NCBI GenBank assembly: GCA_949285075.1
Contig: CASDXF010000041.1
Span: 1 to 48,527, forward strand
Reading direction: 5' to 3'
DNA from: an uncultured Bacteroides sp.
GTDB taxonomy: Bacteria; Bacteroidota; Bacteroidia; Bacteroidales; Bacteroidaceae
Length of the DNA stretch: 48,527 bases
The translations under genes were made by a program, and so were the position numbers. The notes under the pieces were generated by a model that saw only the letters and a list, made by a program, of their open reading frames with translations, ran no database searches and was not told the origin of the DNA. Shown one piece after another: positions 1 to 8,564 of the stretch (position 1 is the first letter of the stretch; every line of letters begins with the position of its first letter).

Positions 1-33
1 GTCCGTCTCTTTATAAGAGATGGACTTTTTTTA
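1..33 (+). terminator. Rho-independent terminator at left edge
   Basis: An 11-bp stem (GTCCGTCTCTT pairing with AAGAGATGGAC, one G-T wobble) with a 3-nt loop is followed directly by a run of seven T. It presumably ends a plus-strand gene lying outside the window. From here to the gapA terminator at 244 I see no gene. Confidence 0.75.
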
Positions 34-243
34 AAGTACTTCTGAGCACTTTATCGGTTTCTTTTACAGTATCGTGTATAGAGAGAGCCGTTTTTAAAGG
101 ATTTATATCCTTTTATTTTATAGTTGTGGTGATGGGGTGTTGTCATTCTTTATATCGATGGCGCACTCTATTAAGTTCGAAGAGTGTTTTTGTGTGGAGA
201 GATAGTCCTATAAAGATAGGAATAATTCTTTAAAATGTGGTTA

Positions 244-283
244 TTAAAAAAAAGGTCGTAACGGATACGTCCATTACGACCTT
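244..283 (-). terminator. gapA terminator
   Basis: A 10-bp perfect stem (AAGGTCGTAA with TTACGACCTT, 12-nt loop) lies just after the gapA stop. On the minus strand it is followed by a T-rich run (complement of the A-run at 245-253). Confidence 0.8.
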
Positions 284-306
284 CATATAGTTGAGATTTC
301 TAAATC

Positions 307-1353
<1,047 letters not shown>

Positions 1354-1399
1354 TCAAAATGTTTCCTTTTGTAATATTCATGCTCTCTCAAATGCGATG

Positions 1400-1407
1400 C
1401 AAAATTA
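1400..1407 (-). promoter_or_regulatory. Putative gapA promoter -7 box
   Basis: On the minus strand this reads TAATTTTG, matching the Bacteroidota -7 consensus TAnnTTTG. It lies about 83 nt before the gapA ATG. A clear -33 element was not found. Confidence 0.5.
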
Positions 1408-1630
1408 GGGAAATATTTTCATATTGGCATATTAAATTCGCATTAAATATTGAAAAAAGACGTGACTGAAATTTCCGCATAATTTGCTTTGCTTAAATTT
1501 AAATCTGTCATCAGAGAATTTCATTCCCAAAATGTAAGGGCGTTTAAATCTACTCGGGCCTCCTTTTGACGGCACTTTTCAAGTGTGTTTTTCGTTTCTG
1601 TGATGAGGAAGGATTCATTTAGGCCTTTCC

Positions 1631-1704
1631 CATTTGTCAGCTTGCCCTGTTTCTCGTGAGCCGTAGGGCTTTTTCTCGCGAGCCGTAGGGCAAGCTGACA
1701 AATA
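1631..1704. repeat. Palindromic intergenic repeat with two 22-bp units (family 1)
   Basis: The outer arms CATTTGTCAGCTTGCCCT and AGGGCAAGCTGACAAAT form a 17-bp inverted repeat. They enclose two 22-bp tandem units that share the core TTTCTCGYGAGCCGTAGGGC. The core CTCGYGAG is itself nearly palindromic. The same unit recurs at 16778-16847 and 38116-38181, always between genes. The rest of 1318-1782 holds only the gapA promoter and no gene. Confidence 0.8.
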
Positions 1705-1782
1705 GGAAACGGGGATGTTTCTTGATAAGAAGTTTTTTTTGAGTATCTAGTTCAATTGAGGTGGATTCCAAATGACTTTACG

Positions 1783-2610
1783 CTAAGAGGGAATGTTGGA
1801 ATGATACTTTCGAAGTAGTTCTTTGTATTCCTTTGTATCTTTGAATACCTTTATCCAAGTGTTAAGACTGTCGAGTAGCGCCGGCGATTTCTTGCTGACA
1901 GCCCACGCGTAGAACTGCGTAAAACCGAGAGGGGTGTTGACGCTTAGCGTGGGAAACGAATCGAGAGCGGCCTGCGCTATACTTTCGTCACACACGGCAA
2001 AGTCGATGTCGCCGTGAGCTACGAGTGACATTAAACGTTCCTGTCCGCAACGGGTTGTTTCTTCAATACGGATGGTGTCGCCTATCTCTTCTTCCAAGTT
2101 CCTGATGCGCAGTGTAGCGGGTGAACCCTTAACCACGTGTAGGGTATGTTTAGCTAAGTCTAACGGGCTTCTCACGTTGGCTGAATCGGCTTTCCGTCTT
2201 ACCAGAACCAGTCGGTCTAAGGCGAGGGGAGAGGTGAACAACAGTGAGTCTTTCAGCGCTTGGTTGACAATCATGCCGCAGGCGATGATGTCGTAGCGTC
2301 CTTTCTCCAATCCCCTGACACGTCTTTCATGACTCATTTCGGGAATGATTTCTAACTTCAGGCCTTTGCTCTTTGCGAAGGCGTGTATCAGGGTGTAGTC
2401 GAATCCTGAGAAGGTGTCTTCTTCCGCATGGAAGCTGACGGAGTTGCGTTCGATGGTAACTCTCAGTGTTCCTTCCCGTGCGATGGAGTCATAATCCCTC
2501 GGGCTTGTTTCAACGACTGACGGCTTGCGGGCAAACAGTATAATGACTATTCCCGTTACGAGGGCTGTGGGTAGCAGGTATCTGTACACTTTGTTTGCCT
2601 TTATGTCCAT
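1783..2610 (-). CDS. Membrane-anchored solute-binding-type protein (SBP_bac_3 fold)
   Basis: 275 aa. An N-terminal hydrophobic segment at about residues 11-26 looks like an uncleaved anchor or signal. It is followed by a type 3 periplasmic binding domain: GTLRVTIERNSVSF, FSGFDYTLIHAFAKSKGLKLEI and RYDIIACGMIVNQALKDSLLFTSP are typical of amino-acid-binding proteins and of the N-terminal half of MltF. There is no lytic transglycosylase domain after it, so it is either a stand-alone sensor/binding protein or a truncated MltF relative. No permease gene lies nearby, so an ABC uptake role is not supported. It follows the porin gene with a gap of about 20 bp and is probably co-transcribed. The ligand is unknown. 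Confidence 0.75.
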   Translation of the reverse strand: MDIKANKVYRYLLPTALVTGIVIILFARKPSVVETSPRDYDSIAREGTLRVTIERNSVSFHAEEDTFSGFDYTLIHAFAKSKGLKLEIIPEMSHERRVRGLEKGRYDIIACGMIVNQALKDSLLFTSPLALDRLVLVRRKADSANVRSPLDLAKHTLHVVKGSPATLRIRNLEEEIGDTIRIEETTRCGQERLMSLVAHGDIDFAVCDESIAQAALDSFPTLSVNTPLGFTQFYAWAVSKKSPALLDSLNTWIKVFKDTKEYKELLRKYHSNIPS

Positions 2611-2631
2611 GGCCTGTGGATACGGATGGGG

Positions 2632-4677
2632 TTAATCGTAAAAATTCCAAGACAGGCCGAACTTTAGAATCCGGGGGTTCATCGGATAATGGGGAGCCCA
2701 AAAATAGTTTGAGCTGCTCATGCCTTGATTTACATGATACATCATGACATAAAAGCGAGTACGCTTCAGATGCAAGTTGGCGTATACGTTGACCAGTGGA
2801 TATCCTCCTACGTTTATCCGGCTCTCTTCCGGCTGTAAATGAAATTGCTGTATGGCGGGTAAATATGTTGGAGCATAATACCGTGAGAAGTAGCGCATAT
2901 CCGCTCCCAACTGTACGCTCAATACCTTTTTAGCCAACTTGAATTGTAGATAGAAGTTGTGGTATAGCGACAGCTTTGGTAGCGGGAGTACGCTTTGGTC
3001 GCTAGACTCTTGCCATGTAACCTCATTGTCTAAGTGAAAAATGCCTAGCTTGAAGTTTTGGCTCAGGCATGCCGAAATGACTTGCACGCTTCCGCTTTTC
3101 TGGTCGGGCACAGCCTGCTCGTTGAAGTAGGTGTAGTTTTTGATATTCTCTACTCCGGCGCTTAGGCGGGTTCCCCATCGTTCGATACTCAATTCTCCTT
3201 CTACTCGGGTACGGAACTCCTTCGACATGTCATCATCCCAAGCGAAGTGTTTCGAGTGATAATGCCGCATATAAAAGGGGGCGAGCCTGTTGCTAACCTC
3301 TCCTCGCGCAGTGAGCTTGACGGTATCCTTCCACAACGGGAAGTTTAGGTCAATATCTCCCTTTACGTTGAACTGTCCGACAGCTTTTCCTACAAGCCCC
3401 ACCTCTCCGATGGCGTGGTAATGCAGCACGTTGCCTTCACGTTTAGATAACTCTCCTCCCACGTAGATTTCATTCTCTTTATATTCGTCAGCCCTTCCCC
3501 CTTCTAGATTCATTAAAGTATATTTACTGAACTTGTGCGAGGCGAAAGCGGTTAGCCCGGCTTTAGCGTACTTGTTGAATCCTTCCAGTAAGGCGATACC
3601 GAAGGTATTCTTCACCCCAATGTAAAGCGTACTGTCTCTTACGGTTGGGTCGTCTGGAGAGAAGTAGGTATTATCATAATAGCCATCCTCTACCTCGTCG
3701 TTTGAGTTGAAGTTATGTCGTGCCCGTTCCACCCTCAATGTATGTATGAAACTTGTTACAGGGACAAATTCCTGCTTGGGTGGCGTGGTATCGTTCTCGG
3801 CCTGCGGAATGTCACGGTGAAACCCTAAGCTGTAGCGTTGCGTCATGAATGCGTACAGGCTGTGATTGCGGTTTGCGCTTTGATTCAGTACGGTAGGAAT
3901 GTTTGCCGCTTCGTATTGTCGTCCACCTTGAGCCATCTCTTCAGGGGCGGTGATGTATCGGTCGTCCTCGATACCTCCGTTCTCGTTCGTCTTCAGATAA
4001 TTATTGCTATATATCGCTTGTATCTGGTATCGGTCACCGATATAGCTTCCGAATAAGGCGGCGTTAAAGTATGAAGTCGCCTGATTGTTGTAATATCCCC
4101 GCCCATATAGATAATCGATGTTAAAGCCAAAAGCCAATTGTTTATTTACATTGACGGAAAAGTATGACTTGAAGCGCTCCTCTCCGTTCTGTCGGTTACC
4201 TGCTTTGTGGTAACTTAGGTTGGTATATGGCACATTACTGTTTGTAAAGTTAAACTCCGTCGGACGTATGTAGAAACTTGAGAAAGTTTCCATAAAGATA
4301 GTAGGTTCAGGATAGCGACGGTCGAAAAAAATGCGCGATATGCGTGGGGAACCTAAATTGGCGAGATAATTATAGTGTCCGGTCAGCCCTTCGGTAAGGT
4401 CTATGTTTTGAAAATGGTGGTATGCGGTATCTGCTGGAATGAGTTCCCGTTCGCCAAGTTCATTCTTTATGCGCCACATATATAATGTCGGCGGAAGTCC
4501 CTGCACTTCCACATTCGCACTGTCCAATTTGTCCGGCATCATCGCCGGGTCTATCTGATTGCCGTATTGGTCACGTCCGTTTTCGTCATACTCTCGGCCA
4601 TTTACGGTAAATTGCGCATGGACCGTGGTTATGCTGATGATTGAAAATAAGATATATGTAAGTAAGGTTCGTCTCAT
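2632..4677 (-). CDS. Putative outer-membrane porin (PF14121-like)
   Basis: 681 aa with a clear signal peptide (hydrophobic residues about 6-20, ending VHAQF). The body is made of alternating aromatic/polar strands rich in Tyr, Asn and Phe, and it ends in an aromatic strand (KFGLSWNFYD), as expected for an outer-membrane beta-barrel. Length and pattern fit the Bacteroidota family called putative porin (Porin_10). Substrate and gating are unknown. The solute-binding-like gene downstream is probably in the same transcript. The -7 box lies only about 11 nt before the ATG, so the 5' leader should be very short. Confidence 0.8.
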   Translation of the reverse strand: MRRTLLTYILFSIISITTVHAQFTVNGREYDENGRDQYGNQIDPAMMPDKLDSANVEVQGLPPTLYMWRIKNELGERELIPADTAYHHFQNIDLTEGLTGHYNYLANLGSPRISRIFFDRRYPEPTIFMETFSSFYIRPTEFNFTNSNVPYTNLSYHKAGNRQNGEERFKSYFSVNVNKQLAFGFNIDYLYGRGYYNNQATSYFNAALFGSYIGDRYQIQAIYSNNYLKTNENGGIEDDRYITAPEEMAQGGRQYEAANIPTVLNQSANRNHSLYAFMTQRYSLGFHRDIPQAENDTTPPKQEFVPVTSFIHTLRVERARHNFNSNDEVEDGYYDNTYFSPDDPTVRDSTLYIGVKNTFGIALLEGFNKYAKAGLTAFASHKFSKYTLMNLEGGRADEYKENEIYVGGELSKREGNVLHYHAIGEVGLVGKAVGQFNVKGDIDLNFPLWKDTVKLTARGEVSNRLAPFYMRHYHSKHFAWDDDMSKEFRTRVEGELSIERWGTRLSAGVENIKNYTYFNEQAVPDQKSGSVQVISACLSQNFKLGIFHLDNEVTWQESSDQSVLPLPKLSLYHNFYLQFKLAKKVLSVQLGADMRYFSRYYAPTYLPAIQQFHLQPEESRINVGGYPLVNVYANLHLKRTRFYVMMYHVNQGMSSSNYFWAPHYPMNPRILKFGLSWNFYD

Positions 4678-4687
4678 AATGCGGGGG

Positions 4688-4695
4688 CAAAGGTA
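4688..4695 (-). promoter_or_regulatory. Putative porin promoter -7 box
   Basis: Minus strand TACCTTTG matches TAnnTTTG and ends about 10 nt before the ATG, predicting an almost leaderless mRNA. Confidence 0.5.
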
Positions 4696-4822
4696 CTTAC
4701 TTAAATTGAGAATTGAGAACCGTGAAATAAAAATTATGCTTTATTCCCTTATTTGCATATAGGAAGGCTATCTTTTTTCATTCAAGCGGTTTTCAACTCT
4801 CAATTTCTTGTCATGCTGATGA

Positions 4823-5365
4823 TTAGTTCTTCCTGATAAGTTCCATGCCTTTCTTTATCGCCTCTTCGTTCATCGGGATAAGGTGGTGATGACGTTCAGG
4901 AAGCGTTTTCTTCAGCCCTTTAATGACGTTTTCTAGAGTCACGATGGGACGGATTTTCAGCAGACCGCCAAGTACAATCATGTTGAACGCTTTTGCGTTG
5001 TTCATTTCGTTGGCCGCGTCCATCGCGTCGATGCGGTAAACCTTAATGTCCTTCCGGGTAGGAGGATTAATAATGCCGTAACCGTCGTAGATAAGGATTC
5101 CGCCCGGCTTTACCTTACTCTCGAACTTTTCGAGCGAGGGCTGATTCAAGATGATGGCGGCATCGTATCTGCTCAAAATCGGTGAGGAGATTTTGTCATC
5201 GCTTATAATGACGGTGACGTTAGCCGTACCTCCTCGCTGCTCGGGACCGTAGGCGGGCATCCAGCTTACCTCCTTGCCTTCCATAAGGCCGGAGTACGCC
5301 AGAATCTTTCCCATTGACAGCACGCCTTGTCCTCCGAATCCCGCTATGATTATTTCTTCCTTCAT
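4823..5365 (-). CDS. korC: 2-oxoacid:ferredoxin oxidoreductase, gamma subunit
   Basis: 180-aa gamma subunit of a 2-oxoglutarate (or branched-chain 2-oxoacid) ferredoxin oxidoreductase. It has the family start GFGGQGVLSMGKILAYSG and the following block MPAYGPEQRGGTANVTVIIS. It is the last gene of the minus-strand operon TPR-ferredoxin-korA-small protein-korB-korC. The complex would oxidatively decarboxylate a 2-oxoacid to an acyl-CoA and reduce ferredoxin, a normal anaerobic route in Bacteroidales. The exact 2-oxoacid cannot be decided from the sequence; such genes are also annotated vorABC. Confidence 0.9.
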   Translation of the reverse strand: MKEEIIIAGFGGQGVLSMGKILAYSGLMEGKEVSWMPAYGPEQRGGTANVTVIISDDKISSPILSRYDAAIILNQPSLEKFESKVKPGGILIYDGYGIINPPTRKDIKVYRIDAMDAANEMNNAKAFNMIVLGGLLKIRPIVTLENVIKGLKKTLPERHHHLIPMNEEAIKKGMELIRKN

Positions 5366-5388
5366 AATATTTTAGAGTAAAAACAAGT

Positions 5389-6150
5389 TTATTTATCTTT
5401 TAAGTCACCCAACGGATAGAAGGGGAACATATTTTCTTCCATCCACTTATTGGCCTTCTCCGGACTCATTTTCCATCCTGAATTACAGGTAGACACGATT
5501 TCCACGAGGTTTGAGCCCTTGCCGTTCATCGAGTTCTCGAACGCCTTGCGGATGGCCTTCTTCGCCTTGCGGATAGCGGGTACCGACTGTACTGACTGGC
5601 GGGTGACGTAGGCCGTACCTTCCAGTTGGGCGGCAAGCTCGGTTATCTTCAGCGGATAGCCGTGCAGATGTACATCTCGGCCGTAAGGACAGGTAGCCGT
5701 TTTCATACCTACTAGGGTTGTCGGGGCCATCTGTCCTCCCGTCATGCCGTAGATGGCGTTATTGATAAAGATAATGGTGATATTCTCTCCTCTGTTCAGC
5801 GCGTGAATCGTTTCCGCCGTACCGATACATGCCAAGTCGCCGTCTCCCTGATAGGTGAAGACGAGACGGTCGGGCCACAGTCTCTTGATGGCCGTGGCCA
5901 ACGCGGGAGCGCGTCCGTGGGCCGCTTCTTGCCAGTCGATGTCTAGATAATTATATATAAAGACCGCGCAGCCCACCGGCGAGATACCGATGGCTTTGTC
6001 TTCCATTCCCATTTCCTCGATTACTTCGGCGATGAGCTTATGCACTACACCATGACTGCATCCCGGGCAGTAGTGCATCGGGTTGTCGTTCATTAGAGTC
6101 GGTTTCTTATAAACCAGATTCTCGGGTTTGATTATCTCTTCTTTAGTCAT
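5389..6150 (-). CDS. korB: 2-oxoacid:ferredoxin oxidoreductase, beta (TPP-binding) subunit
   Basis: 253 aa. The thiamine-diphosphate-binding module is visible as GDGDLACIG followed by INNAIYGMTGGQ. The N-terminal HYCPGCSHG motif is typical of Kor/Vor beta subunits. It sits 23 bp before korC, so the two are co-translated. It is separated from korA by the 59-aa membrane protein gene at 6217-6396, leaving a 66-bp gap upstream of korB. With korA it forms the catalytic core. Confidence 0.92.
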   Translation of the reverse strand: MTKEEIIKPENLVYKKPTLMNDNPMHYCPGCSHGVVHKLIAEVIEEMGMEDKAIGISPVGCAVFIYNYLDIDWQEAAHGRAPALATAIKRLWPDRLVFTYQGDGDLACIGTAETIHALNRGENITIIFINNAIYGMTGGQMAPTTLVGMKTATCPYGRDVHLHGYPLKITELAAQLEGTAYVTRQSVQSVPAIRKAKKAIRKAFENSMNGKGSNLVEIVSTCNSGWKMSPEKANKWMEENMFPFYPLGDLKDK

Positions 6151-6216
6151 ATTCTTTACTTTTTCTTTATTAGGCCTGCGGCACGGCGAGGCGCACCTCT
6201 TCGTGGCGTGTATGGC

Positions 6217-6396
6217 TTATCTGTGAATGAACCGTATGACAAACTCCATCAGCTTAATGCAGATAGCCACCCCGCATACATAGACGAACAGCATGGTGTC
6301 TTCCGGGTCTATGGTGAAGTACATGACCACGGCCACCGCCGTCATAAGCATGAAGAGAATGTTCAGTATGGTTCTTATCTTGTCAAAGTTTATCAT
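6217..6396 (-). CDS. Small 59-aa membrane protein inside the kor operon
   Basis: Begins MINFDKIRTILNILFMLMTA and ends IKLMEFVIRFIHR. Two hydrophobic segments (about residues 8-25 and 34-52) are separated by the short polar stretch DPEDT. Its ATG overlaps the korA stop (ATGA), a classic translationally coupled junction, and its reading frame is intact. I do not recognise a named family. Position and coupling suggest it belongs with the oxidoreductase, perhaps as a membrane tether, but that is inference. Confidence 0.75.
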   Translation of the reverse strand: MINFDKIRTILNILFMLMTAVAVVMYFTIDPEDTMLFVYVCGVAICIKLMEFVIRFIHR

Positions 6397-7484
6397 CCTT
6401 GCTGTCCGATTAGTTTCTCTGAAAGCGCCTCCACTATCTCATCCGGGTCGGGAACGATTCCTCCCAGACGGCCGAAGTGCTCTACCTTAATCTTTCCGTT
6501 GACCGCCAAGCGCACGTCCTCAATCATTTGTCCTGCGTTCAGCTCCGTAACTAGCATACCTTTTACTTTGTCCGCATAGGCGGCGATGGCTTTAGTGGGG
6601 AACGGCCACAACGTGATGGGACGAAGAATGCCGACCTTCACGCCCTTCTCCCGTGCGATTTCCATCGCCTTTTGTCCGATGCGGGCCATTGAGCCGAAAG
6701 CGACAATCAGGTATTCCGCATCCTCGCAGTTTATCTCCTCGTAGCGCACTTCGTTCTCCTCTATCTGCCGGTACTTGGCTTGGAAGCGGAGATTGTTTAC
6801 CTCCATCGCTTCCGGTTTCAACTCAAGCGAGGTGATGATGTTCGGCTTGCGCCCTTTGGCCTTTCCGGTAGTGGCCCACGGGCACTGCTCGATAATCTCG
6901 GCCTCGGTACGCCTCGGCTTCTGCGGCGGGAGGACGACTTTCTCCATCATCTGCCCGATGACGCCGTCGGCGAGGATAATGGCCGGATTGCGGTACTTGA
7001 AGGCGAGCTCGAAGGCGAGGCCGACGAAGTCCGCCATCTCCTGCACGGATGCCGGAGCGAGCGCGATAAGCTTATAGTCTCCGTGTCCTCCTCCCTTTAC
7101 GGTCTGGAAATAGTCCGCTTGGCTCGGTTGGATGGTTCCTAAGCCGGGACCGCCTCTCATGACATTTACAATCAGGCAAGGGAGCTCGGCTCCGGCAAGG
7201 TAGGAGATGCCCTCCTGCTTTAAGCTGACACCCGGACTGGAGGAAGAGGTCATCACCATCTTTCCGCTTCCCGCGCCTCCGTATACCATATTGATAGCGG
7301 CCACTTCGCTTTCCGCCTGAAGCACTACCATGCCGGTCGTCTCCCACGGTTTCAGCTCGGCCAGCGTTTCCAGCACTTCCGACTGAGGGGTAATAGGGTA
7401 ACCGAAATACCCGTCGGCTCCGCAGCGGATAGCCGCGTGGGCTATTGCCTCGTTGCCTTTCATTAATACAACTTCTTCTGCCAT
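6393..7484 (-). CDS. korA: 2-oxoacid:ferredoxin oxidoreductase, alpha subunit
   Basis: 363 aa from the chosen ATG (MAEEVVLMKGNEAIAHAAIR). An in-frame ATG 18 nt further upstream overlaps the ferredoxin stop but adds only six residues (MRIEKN). Visible features are the N-terminal pyruvate-oxidoreductase domain I (GADGYFGYPITPQSE; VMTSSSSPGVSLKQEG; RGGPGLGTIQPSQADYF) and domain II near residue 250 onward (FGSMARIGQKAMEIAREKG). It pairs with korB to form the TPP enzyme. It is preceded by its ferredoxin subunit with essentially no gap. Confidence 0.93.
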   Translation of the reverse strand: MAEEVVLMKGNEAIAHAAIRCGADGYFGYPITPQSEVLETLAELKPWETTGMVVLQAESEVAAINMVYGGAGSGKMVMTSSSSPGVSLKQEGISYLAGAELPCLIVNVMRGGPGLGTIQPSQADYFQTVKGGGHGDYKLIALAPASVQEMADFVGLAFELAFKYRNPAIILADGVIGQMMEKVVLPPQKPRRTEAEIIEQCPWATTGKAKGRKPNIITSLELKPEAMEVNNLRFQAKYRQIEENEVRYEEINCEDAEYLIVAFGSMARIGQKAMEIAREKGVKVGILRPITLWPFPTKAIAAYADKVKGMLVTELNAGQMIEDVRLAVNGKIKVEHFGRLGGIVPDPDEIVEALSEKLIGQQG

Positions 7485-7492
7485 ATTCTTTT

Positions 7493-7720
7493 CTATTCGC
7501 ATTTAACTTTATACACTGAGATACATCCGTCCGGGCAGACCGTAGCGCACGAGCTGCATCCGTTACACGTATCCTCTTTCATTTGGTAGGCGTAGTTATA
7601 GCCTTTCATATTAACCTCTTTATGTAGAGAAATGACATCGAGCGGACACGCCACCACGCACAAGTTACACCCCTTGCAGCGTTCCGTGTCTACTACGATT
7701 GCTCCTTTAAATTTTGCCAT
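7493..7720 (-). CDS. korD: 4Fe-4S dicluster ferredoxin subunit of the Kor complex
   Basis: 75 aa with two complete CxxCxxCxxxCP motifs (Cys15/18/21/25 and Cys52/55/58/62), giving two [4Fe-4S] clusters. This is the delta-type subunit that passes electrons from the TPP active site to ferredoxin. Its stop sits right at the korA start, so the two are translationally coupled. Confidence 0.93.
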   Translation of the reverse strand: MAKFKGAIVVDTERCKGCNLCVVACPLDVISLHKEVNMKGYNYAYQMKEDTCNGCSSCATVCPDGCISVYKVKCE

Positions 7721-7756
7721 AATCTGTGTCTTTATTACGTTATCTTTAGTTCAGCT

Positions 7757-8038
7757 TTATTGATTGTACATATCCTTGTGGTAGAAGTTGAGTATCTCTA
7801 TCACCATTTTTCTCGCTTCCGCGGCCGGACTGTCCGGATTGAGGTCGATGGCGTATTGATAGTTGTCCAAAGCCCCCTTCCAGTCTCCCTTTTTCCGGAA
7901 AGCGTTTCCCCGCAAATAGTATAGCGTGTCTTTCTCGCATCCGGGCGAGCTGTTTTCAAGAAGCAGGGTTATTTGCTCTATAGCCTTGTCTACCTCTCCA
8001 CAGTCGATGAGTTCTTTCAAGATACTTATTTGCTCCAT
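7757..8038 (-). CDS. Small TPR-repeat protein
   Basis: 93 aa from the ATG at 8038. The frame is open further upstream, but this start follows AGAAAAAGGA and sits about 26 nt after a -7 box. Two tetratricopeptide-like helices are visible: CEKDTLYYLRGNAFRKKGDW and GALDNYQYAIDLNPDSPAAE. It is the first gene of the kor operon, with 36 bp to korD. TPRs bind partner proteins; a chaperone or assembly role for the oxidoreductase is plausible but unproven. Confidence 0.85.
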   Translation of the reverse strand: MEQISILKELIDCGEVDKAIEQITLLLENSSPGCEKDTLYYLRGNAFRKKGDWKGALDNYQYAIDLNPDSPAAEARKMVIEILNFYHKDMYNQ

Positions 8039-8063
8039 TCCTTTTTCTTCAGATTCTAAACCG

Positions 8064-8071
8064 CAAAGGTA
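8064..8071 (-). promoter_or_regulatory. Putative kor operon promoter -7 box
   Basis: Minus strand TACCTTTG, about 26 nt before the TPR gene start; matches TAnnTTTG. Confidence 0.5.
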
Positions 8072-8272
8072 ATTCTTATTTGTATAACAAGATATAGGCG
8101 CTTTTGAAAAAAAACATAATTTGCGGGCTTTCCTTTTGTCTTCATGTTTCCTGTTCATCGTTTGCGTCTCCTTGTTGTCTGTTTGTCGGGTAGTGTTTGG
8201 TTGAGAATCGGATGCGTTGACAGTCGGAGGCTCTTATAGTACGGTGACTATAGTCTTGCCCGAGGGGAGTTG

Positions 8273-8360
8273 GTTTCAAGCGCTTGGAACTTTAGTTTCA
8301 TGCCCTTGAAACTGTAGTTTCACGCTGATGAAACTTTAGTTCCACGCCCTTGAAACTATT
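8273..8360. repeat. Four tandem 22-bp palindromic units (family 2)
   Basis: Four consecutive 22-bp units occupy 8273-8294, 8295-8316, 8317-8338 and 8339-8360. Each has the form GTTTCA-N6-TGAAAC plus a 4-nt TNTA-like linker; the first and last units carry one or two substitutions. The array lies in the divergent gap between the kor operon and the ravA-like gene. Nothing else that looks like a gene is seen in 8072-8564. Confidence 0.85.
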
Positions 8361-8564
8361 TGCGCGTGGGCTGCTTTCAAACCGCCGTATCGGGACGGGG
8401 CGGATGACGCTCCCTTTGTTGGTCTGTGGCCGTCCGCATAATTACTGGATTTCCAGCCTTTTGATGGACTCGTCATGGGCCTGATGTCCGTGGCGTGTTG
8501 AGGGTATTTGTGAAATAGAGATTGTTTGCGTAAGTTTGCGCTCAGTAAGAAACTGAACGGATAT

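Noticed and set aside
8273-8360. CRISPR array
   Set aside because: The units are directly contiguous at 22 bp with no unique spacers, and there are no cas genes nearby.
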